Assembly: GCF_014646255.1 (NCBI RefSeq)
Contig: NZ_BMNC01000007.1
Span: forward strand, 103,771 to 167,770
Source: Lentzea pudingi
GTDB taxonomy: Bacteria > Actinomycetota > Actinomycetes > Mycobacteriales > Pseudonocardiaceae
Direction of reading: 5' to 3'
DNA: 64,000 bases
Of the stretch, positions 58,734 to 64,000 are shown piece after piece (the stretch's first letter is position 1; every line of letters begins with the position of its first letter). The translations under genes and the position numbers were made by a program. The notes beneath the pieces were generated by a model. The model had not been told where the DNA came from and ran no database searches. It saw only the letters and a list, made by a program, of their open reading frames with translations.

Positions 58734-60569
58734 ATGGGCCACTACAAGAGCAACGTCCGGGATCTCGAGTTCAACCTGTTCGAGGTCTTCAACGTGCAGG
58801 ACCACCTCGGCACGGGGCCGTTCGAGCAGTCCGACGAGGACACGGCGCGCAGCGTGCTGGCCGAGGTCAAGAACCTCGCGGAGGGTGTCCTCGGGGACTC
58901 CTTCGTCGACGCCGACCGCAACCCGCCGGTGTTCGACCCGGCGACGCACTCGGCCACGCTGCCCGAGTCGCTGAAGAAGTCGTACCAGGCGGTGTGGGAC
59001 GGCGAGTGGTACCGCCTGTTCCTGCCGAACGAGCTGGGTGGCTTCGGCACGCCGCCGTCGGTCACGTGGGCCGCTTCCGAGCTGCTGCTCGGCGCGAACC
59101 CGGCCGTCTACATGTACCTGGCGGGTCCGAGCTTCGCGACGGTCGTCTACAACAACGGCACCGAGCGCGACAAGCAGTGGGCTCAGCTGATGATCGACCG
59201 CGGCTGGGGCGCCACGATGGTGCTGACCGAGCCGGACGCCGGTTCCGACGTCGGCGCCGGACGCACCAAGGCCTTCAAGCAGGCGGACGGCAGCTGGCAC
59301 ATCGACGGCGTGAAGCGCTTCATCACGTCCGCCGACCAGGACCTGACCGAGAACATCATGCACATGGTGCTCGCGCGTCCCGAGGGCGAAGGCGTCGAGG
59401 CGAAGCCGGGCACCAAGGGCCTGTCGCTCTTCCTGGTGCCGAAGTTCCACTTCGACCCGGAGTCCGGCGAGCTGGGCGAGCGCAACGGCGCCTTCGTGAC
59501 CAACGTCGAGCACAAGATGGGCCTCAAGGCGTCCACCACGTGCGAGCTGACGTTCGGCCAGCACGGCGTGCCCGCCAAGGGCTGGCTGCTGGGCGAGGTG
59601 CACGACGGCATCGCGCAGATGTTCGACGTCATCGAGTACGCCCGCATGATGGTCGGTACCAAGGCCATCGCGACGCTGTCGACCGGGTACCTGAACGCGC
59701 TGTCCTACGCCAAGGAGCGCGTGCAGAGCGCCGACCTGACGCGCATGACGGACAAGACCGCTCCGCGCGTCACCATCACCAACCACCCGGACGTCCGCCG
59801 CAGCCTGATGCTGCAGAAGGCGTACGCCGAGGGCCTGCGTGCCGTGTACCTGTACACCGCAACGCAGCAGGACAAGGTGATGCTCGGCGGCGAGGACGCG
59901 AAGCTGGCGGCCAAGGTCAACGACCTGCTGCTGCCGATCGTCAAGGGCGTCGGTTCGGAGCGCGCGTACGAGCAGCTCGCGCAGTCGCTGCAGACGCTGG
60001 GCGGTTCGGGCTTCCTGCAGGAGTACCCGATCGAGCAGTACATCCGCGACGCGAAGATCGACTCGCTCTACGAGGGCACCACGGCCATCCAGTCGCTGGA
60101 CTTCTTCTTCCGGAAGATCATCCGCGACAAGGGCCAGGCGCTCGCGTTCATCAACGGCGAGATCCAGTCCTTCCTCGACAACGAGGGCGGCAACGGTCGC
60201 CTCAAGGAGGAGCGGGCGCTGCTCAAGCAGGGTCTCGAAGACCTGCAGGGCATGCTCGGCGCGCTGGTCGGCTTCCTGACCACCTCGCAGGAGGACGTCC
60301 GCAACCTCTACAAGGTCGGCCAGAACTCGGTCCGCCTGCTGATGACCGCGGGTGACGTCCTCGTCGGCTGGCTGCTGCTGCGCCAGGCCGAGGTCGCGCT
60401 GGAGAAGCTCGGTGGCACGCCGTCCGCCAAGGACAAGGCGTTCTACGAGGGCAAGATCGCGGTGGCGTCGTTCTTCGCGAAGACCGTGCTGCCGGAGCTC
60501 ACCGCGCGTCGCAAGATCGCGGAGTCCACGGACAACGCGCTGATGGACATCGACGAGAACGTCTTCTAG
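58734..60569 (+). CDS. fadE5: Acyl-CoA dehydrogenase, FadE5-like
   Basis: A 611-residue long-form acyl-CoA dehydrogenase. FAD/substrate-loop segment GATMVLTEPDAGSDVGAGRTKAFK near residues 161-184, and the catalytic-base region near QEYPIEQYIRDAKIDSLYEGTTAIQSLDFF (residues about 425-455), with IDSLYEGTTAIQ being the usual Glu-bearing motif. The C-terminal 130 residues (RKIIRDKGQALAFINGEIQSF on) form the extra domain of the large FadE group. It begins beta-oxidation of acyl-CoAs and passes electrons to ETF; the etfD gene of the same window completes that chain. Two operators precede it. Confidence 0.93.
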   Translation: MGHYKSNVRDLEFNLFEVFNVQDHLGTGPFEQSDEDTARSVLAEVKNLAEGVLGDSFVDADRNPPVFDPATHSATLPESLKKSYQAVWDGEWYRLFLPNELGGFGTPPSVTWAASELLLGANPAVYMYLAGPSFATVVYNNGTERDKQWAQLMIDRGWGATMVLTEPDAGSDVGAGRTKAFKQADGSWHIDGVKRFITSADQDLTENIMHMVLARPEGEGVEAKPGTKGLSLFLVPKFHFDPESGELGERNGAFVTNVEHKMGLKASTTCELTFGQHGVPAKGWLLGEVHDGIAQMFDVIEYARMMVGTKAIATLSTGYLNALSYAKERVQSADLTRMTDKTAPRVTITNHPDVRRSLMLQKAYAEGLRAVYLYTATQQDKVMLGGEDAKLAAKVNDLLLPIVKGVGSERAYEQLAQSLQTLGGSGFLQEYPIEQYIRDAKIDSLYEGTTAIQSLDFFFRKIIRDKGQALAFINGEIQSFLDNEGGNGRLKEERALLKQGLEDLQGMLGALVGFLTTSQEDVRNLYKVGQNSVRLLMTAGDVLVGWLLLRQAEVALEKLGGTPSAKDKAFYEGKIAVASFFAKTVLPELTARRKIAESTDNALMDIDENVF

Positions 60570-60584
60570 GACTTCTCGCAGACG

Positions 60585-60624
60585 ACGGGGCCGTACACCT
60601 CCTGCCCGAGGTGTGCGGCCCCGT
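60585..60624 (+). terminator. Terminator after fadE5
   Basis: A long stem (acggggccgtacacctc with gaggtgtgcggccccgt; one mismatch) lying 16 bp past the fadE5 stop, followed by tctc. It separates fadE5 from the decayed MFS gene. Confidence 0.85.
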
Positions 60625-60634
60625 TCTCATTGCC

Positions 60635-61042
60635 TCACAACGAAAGCAAGCCCGGTTCTACCGCGAACGACACCGCGCTGAGCACGAACACCAGCAACAG
60701 CAACAAGATCGGTTCCCTGCCGAGCACGTCGAGGCTCAGCCGGCCGACTGCCATCACCGGCCCGCCGAGTGCCACGACGAGACGCGGCGAGAGGTCGGCG
60801 AGAGGTCGGCGAGCCTACCGCCGGCGTTGACACCGACGAACGACCCGACGCCGAACAGCACCAGCGCGACCGGCACCCACCACTCGCCCAGCCCGGCGAC
60901 ATCGGTCACCACCGGGGCGAGGAAGGTGAGATGGCCGAACGTCACCGCGTTCACGAGCACCGCGAGCGCGATGACGAGCAAAAGCCCCGGCGAGCATGAA
61001 CTCAAGGGTGCCCATCGCGAACACGGCCAGGGCGAGCAGCAC
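60635..61042 (-). pseudogene. Decayed MFS transporter (internal deletion and frameshift)
   Basis: Reading the minus strand gives LLALAVFAMGTLEFMLAG, the first helix of a DHA1-type MFS permease. It then jumps in another frame to LLLVIALAVLVNAVTFGHLTFLAPVVTDVAGLGEWWVPVALVLFGVGSFVGVNAGGRLADL (quoted as landmark), skipping the region that should hold several helices. An exact 11-bp tandem duplication (gagaggtcggc at 60789-60799 and 60800-60810) then shifts the frame. In the restored frame the sequence continues VVALGGPVMAVGRLSLDVLGREPILLLLLVF before a stop. About 400 bp remain of a roughly 1.2 kb gene. Confidence 0.85.
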
Positions 61043-61071
61043 GCCGGCGCGATCACCTCACACGATGCAGC

Positions 61072-61569
61072 TTGATTTCGTTGTCAGTTGACAGTCGCTC
61101 GTTCGGAATCAAAGATTGGCTGGTGTTCCTGTACCTGCTCATCACGTGTGCGATCGTCGGCGTCGTGGCGCTCGCGACGATCGTCCTGCGGCGCTTCAAC
61201 AACCGGCAGGTGCGCCAGGACAGGCTGTGGTTCGGGTACCAGCAGCACATGAACGAGCTGCGCGAGGCGTCACCCGAAGCGGAGCTGGCGACGGTCGCGC
61301 GGGTGTACCAACGGGCGGGGAGCGGCGCCAAGGCCGTGATCGTGTGGCAGCGGACGGGAGTCGAGCAGGACTCCTGGTTCGAGGGTGCGAGCCCGGGTCC
61401 CGGTGATCTCCTGCTGCTGCGCGGAAGCCCCGGCTGGGGGCCGGATGCCGCCAGCCCCAACGTCTTCTACGTCGCGCCGGGACAGGTCCTGTCGTCCATG
61501 ACGGTGGAGGCGCAGGAGGCCGCGGCCCGGCATCAGCACAGGCTCGCGGCCACCGGGGTCACTCCTTGA
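61072..61569 (+). CDS. Small membrane-anchored protein, function unknown
   Basis: About 165 residues: an N-terminal helix (DWLVFLYLLITCAIVGVVALATIVL) then a cytoplasmic region with YQQHMNELREASPEAELATVARVYQRAGSG and GDLLLLRGSPGWG. A TTG at 61072 is used in this reading; the true start is uncertain and could be further in. Its stop overlaps the DUF1206 gene by 11 bp. I do not recognise the family. Confidence 0.55.
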   Translation: MISLSVDSRSFGIKDWLVFLYLLITCAIVGVVALATIVLRRFNNRQVRQDRLWFGYQQHMNELREASPEAELATVARVYQRAGSGAKAVIVWQRTGVEQDSWFEGASPGPGDLLLLRGSPGWGPDAASPNVFYVAPGQVLSSMTVEAQEAAARHQHRLAATGVTP

Positions 61570-62419
61570 GAGCGCGCGCCGCAGCGAAGCAGTAGACGCC
61601 GAACGCGGCGATGCCGATTGCCACGGCGGACAGCAAGAACATGCCGTAGGGCTGTGCCGCCAGCGTCTTCAGCGCCTTGTCCATGCCGCCGGACTGCTGG
61701 GGGTCGGCGTTGATCGCGGCGAGTCCGACGAGGACACCGATCACGCCGTACGCGGCACCCTTGCCGATCCAGCCGATCCTGCCGACCGGCTCGATCCACT
61801 TCGGGGCCTTGCCCATGTCGAGGTCCTTCTCGAAGGACTTCTTGATGCCCTTGTAGATGATCACACCGGCGATCCAGAGGATGCCGATCGCGATGGCACC
61901 GACGATGAACTGGCCGCCGGGCCACGAGAGCACCTGCGCCGTGAGTTCTTTCTGCTGCTGGTTCTGGTCACCAGAGCCACCGGAGCCCGTCGCGTATTTG
62001 AAGGCACCCAGGGCGATACCGGTCGCCGTGACGGCGCGGGCAGCGGACCCGATGCGCTTGAAGATGCGCTTCCGCTTCTTCGCGATGTACGTGTAACCGA
62101 CGAACGCGAGCAGCAGCTGCCACAGGGCGAAACACACGAGGCCGATGCCGAGTGTCCACAGCAACCACTCGCCGCCCTGAGCGATGTCGCTGATCGCGCC
62201 CTTCGAGTCGGCCTGTTCGGAGTCACCGAACGCGACCTGGATCGCCAGCCACGCCACCAGGACGTGCACGACCCCGTACATCACCATGCCCGCTCGCCCG
62301 AGCATCTGGACGACGGGATGTCTTCGCGCCTCTTGCGCAACAGTGGCCACGAACGGGTGATTACCCGCGCGTGGCCACTGTGAATCCGAGATTTTCTCAG
62401 CCGCCGGGCGGCGGCTCAC
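61559..62419 (-). CDS. DUF1206-family membrane protein
   Basis: A 286-residue (or about 263-residue) integral membrane protein of the DUF1206 family, which repeats a two-helix unit three times: MLGRAGMVMYGVVHVLVAWLAIQVAFGD, SAARAVTATGIALGAFKY and RIGWIGKGAAYGVIGVLVGLAAINADPQQSGGMDKALKTLAAQPYGMFLLSAVAIG (quoted as landmarks). The RxGxxxYGxxH pattern is characteristic. Function unknown. A GTG at 62350 fits the core better, since the longer N terminus runs through the hairpin 62340-62381. Confidence 0.85.
   Translation of the reverse strand: MSRRPAAEKISDSQWPRAGNHPFVATVAQEARRHPVVQMLGRAGMVMYGVVHVLVAWLAIQVAFGDSEQADSKGAISDIAQGGEWLLWTLGIGLVCFALWQLLLAFVGYTYIAKKRKRIFKRIGSAARAVTATGIALGAFKYATGSGGSGDQNQQQKELTAQVLSWPGGQFIVGAIAIGILWIAGVIIYKGIKKSFEKDLDMGKAPKWIEPVGRIGWIGKGAAYGVIGVLVGLAAINADPQQSGGMDKALKTLAAQPYGMFLLSAVAIGIAAFGVYCFAAARALKE
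62340..62381. terminator. Compound hairpin downstream of vanW gene
   Basis: acagtggccacg (62340-62351) pairs with cgtggccactgt (62370-62381), and cgggt/acccg (62354-62358, 62363-62367) extends the stem toward a gatt loop. It begins 16 bp past the minus-strand VanW stop. No U tract follows. It overlaps the possible GTG start of DUF1206, so it might also limit translation of that gene. Confidence 0.6.
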
Positions 62420-64000
62420 ACACGATCTTGAACTGCGGGTCGTAGCGGACGGTCCGCGACTCGTTGCGGGACTGGCCGGTGCGGCGGTCCTTGATGGTGC
62501 GCGTGTCCGTCACCGAGAAGCCGGGAGCGCCGTTGCTCGGGGCGCAGCCGGCCTTGTTGACCTTCTTCTCCTGCGGCTGCGTGGGGTTGAAGTCGCCGCT
62601 CGTGGAGCCGGTGACGTCGTAGTTCTTGGTGCCCCAGAGCTTGATCGTGATCGACGAGCCGGTCCAGATGGTCTGGATGGCGACGCCGGTGTCGTCCGGG
62701 TTCGTGAACGAGATGTCGATCAGGCTGTTGCCCGCGCCGTCCATGAACACGGTGGCCTCGCGGCCCTTCGGGTACCGCGTGATCCAGTAGCTGTGCTCCT
62801 TGTGGCCCGCGTCCTTCATGCCCGCGTAGTAGTACGCGTTGTAGAGCGTGGTCGCGAACTGCGAGATGCCGCCACCGACCGCCATGCCGGGGATGCCGTT
62901 CTCGATGATGCCGGCCTCGACGTAGCCCTGCGCGGTACCGCGGGGGCCGGTGTACTTGTTGAGGCTGAACGTCTCCTTGGGCTTCACGATCGCGCCGTTG
63001 ACCTTCTCGGCCACGACCCGGATGTTGACGCCCGACGCCGGGGCGAAGCCACCGGTGGAGAACTCGCCGATGACCTCCTTGATGCCCATCTTGTTCGCCT
63101 GCTCGGTGGTGACCTTCGCGGGCGTGTGCTTGTACTCGAACTTGACCTCGCGCGCGTCCGTCTTCTTCAACGTGTCGAAGTAGGGCTGGAGGTTCTTGTC
63201 CCAGTCGAGGTCGAGGCCGTCCACCGAGGGCTTGACCGTCGGCCTGCCGCCCTCGAAGACGATCTCGGCGTCCTTGCCCTGCTTGACCGTGTCCTTGAGC
63301 TGCGGCGTCGTGACCTCGGCGAGCTTGTCCTTGTTCGGCGTGACGTTCAGCGCGCCACCCTCACCGGGAGCGAAGGCCAGCGTGGACCCGATCTGCTCCG
63401 GCGTGAGCGTCGCGTCCTTGCCCTCGCCCTTGATGACGACCGGACCGGACACCGCGGTCTTCACGACGTCGTTGAGCGCCTTCTCGACGCCCTCCTTGGT
63501 CGTCTTGACCGGGGTGAAGTCCATCGGGACCTCGACCGGGTTGCCGGACGCCCAGTTCGCGACCACCGCGGTCACGGCGTCCTCGGCCTTGAGCTTCTGG
63601 CCGTCGTGCGGCTCGACCGCGACGGGCGTCGCACCCTCGAACTTGATGGTGCCCTCGATCGGGTCGTGGTCGAGCTTGGGGCGCAGGGCCTCGAGCGCGC
63701 CGGAGACCTTCGCGTCGTCCGCCTTCGTCGCGACACCGACCTCGCGGCTGGTGAAGAACGAGGTGACACGCGTGAACGGGCTGAGCGGCTGGCTGCCCGC
63801 ACGTTCGATCGTGCCGTTCCAGTCGAGCTCCAGGCCCGCGGCCTTGGGGTCGAGCTCGGACGTGACGTCGCCGGCCTTGAGCGCGACGGGCTTGTCCAGC
63901 CGCGGGCCGATCTGGTCGCGGAGCTTCTTCTCGGCCTCGTCGTGGCCCATGCCGCCGACGTCGACGCCCGCCACCGTCACACCGCGCGGCACGTTGCCGC
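62397..64000 (-). CDS. VanW-family protein (5' end beyond window)
   Basis: At least 534 residues of a VanW-family protein, cut by the right edge. The frame stays open to position 64000 with GNVPRGVTVAGVDVGGM, a standard N-terminal repeat of the peptidoglycan-binding domain found in actinobacterial VanW proteins; residues before it lie outside. The repeated tandem domain (about 1-290) is followed by the VanW domain proper, with TGPRGTAQGYVEAGIIENGIPGMAVGGGISQFATTLYNAYYYAGM (quoted as landmark). A C-terminal proline tail closes it. Function is unsettled: vancomycin-resistance clusters gave the name, but this is likely a wall-associated housekeeping protein. Confidence 0.88.
   Translation of the reverse strand, partial: GNVPRGVTVAGVDVGGMGHDEAEKKLRDQIGPRLDKPVALKAGDVTSELDPKAAGLELDWNGTIERAGSQPLSPFTRVTSFFTSREVGVATKADDAKVSGALEALRPKLDHDPIEGTIKFEGATPVAVEPHDGQKLKAEDAVTAVVANWASGNPVEVPMDFTPVKTTKEGVEKALNDVVKTAVSGPVVIKGEGKDATLTPEQIGSTLAFAPGEGGALNVTPNKDKLAEVTTPQLKDTVKQGKDAEIVFEGGRPTVKPSVDGLDLDWDKNLQPYFDTLKKTDAREVKFEYKHTPAKVTTEQANKMGIKEVIGEFSTGGFAPASGVNIRVVAEKVNGAIVKPKETFSLNKYTGPRGTAQGYVEAGIIENGIPGMAVGGGISQFATTLYNAYYYAGMKDAGHKEHSYWITRYPKGREATVFMDGAGNSLIDISFTNPDDTGVAIQTIWTGSSITIKLWGTKNYDVTGSTSGDFNPTQPQEKKVNKAGCAPSNGAPGFSVTDTRTIKDRRTGQSRNESRTVRYDPQFKIVCEPPPGG

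Noticed and set aside
62397..64000. Vancomycin-resistance cluster
   Set aside because: VanW homologues are common in actinobacteria; no vanHAX genes are nearby.

Overview
This 64 kb window comes from the chromosome of a high-GC actinobacterium. Several features fit the order Pseudonocardiales, with a Lentzea/Saccharothrix-like organism as my best guess. These are GTG starts and very GC-rich third codon positions, a complete HspR-type heat-shock operon, DasR-type boxes beside N-acetylglucosamine genes, an F420-dependent oxidoreductase, and an EtfD-like iron-sulfur reductase with a FadE5-like acyl-CoA dehydrogenase. There is no phage, plasmid, CRISPR array, complete insertion sequence or antibiotic gene cluster. 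The window is mostly housekeeping and catabolic genes in short operons, many converging with overlapping stop codons.

Region by region. 1-1.2 kb: a palindromic dispersed repeat (copy A), then DUF3151 and a small membrane protein. 1.3-9.5 kb: a membrane protein, an HxlR regulator divergent from an NAD(P)-binding reductase, fructose-bisphosphate aldolase, DUF427, an F420 oxidoreductase, an aldo/keto reductase, an SDR, YciI, a SigE-family sigma factor and a GNAT enzyme. 9.5-14.1 kb: amino-sugar use (ROK kinase nagK, deacetylase nagA, DedA protein, secreted GH18 chitinase), with DasR-like operators before nagK and before the chitinase. 14.1-17.9 kb: Tat-exported amidohydrolase, FAD-linked oxidase, second DedA. 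17.9-22.1 kb: a LacI-controlled sugar cluster (PfkB kinase, P-loop kinase, isomerase) and GH76. 22.2-27.1 kb: rRNA/tRNA methyltransferase, DUF2784, pyrE, scramblase-like protein, SDR, and a 58-residue LAXTG-type surface protein behind a perfect Crp/GlxR-type site.

27.1-42.1 kb: heat shock. clpB and dnaK-grpE-dnaJ-hspR lie 12 kb apart and both carry HAIR operators, so the repressor and both targets are in view. Between them are a VOC protein, an MFS exporter with nested operators, repeat copy B, a PPOX protein, a globin-reductase fusion, glyA behind a ZTP riboswitch, and a TetR/epimerase pair with twin operators. 42-51.4 kb: DUF4097 lipoprotein, TetR plus SMR efflux pump, EtfD, holin-like protein, LAXTG surface protein, MarR, CDF metal transporter, dcd and tRNA-Gly(CCC). 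51.6-53.4 kb: a three-gene DUF4388/roadblock/roadblock cassette with no GTPase alongside. 53.4-64 kb: two small hypotheticals, a sodium:solute symporter, an orphan LuxR regulator, a TetR/TetX-like monooxygenase pair, fadE5 behind two matching operators, a decayed MFS pseudogene, DUF1206 and a VanW-family protein cut by the window edge.

The strongest unexplained signal is the repeat at 272-545 and 32151-32424. It is a nested palindrome whose inner 26-bp stem is identical in both copies, while five base pairs of the outer stem differ with pairing kept. That argues the folded form is conserved. All functions are inferred from reading the sequence; no database search was run.
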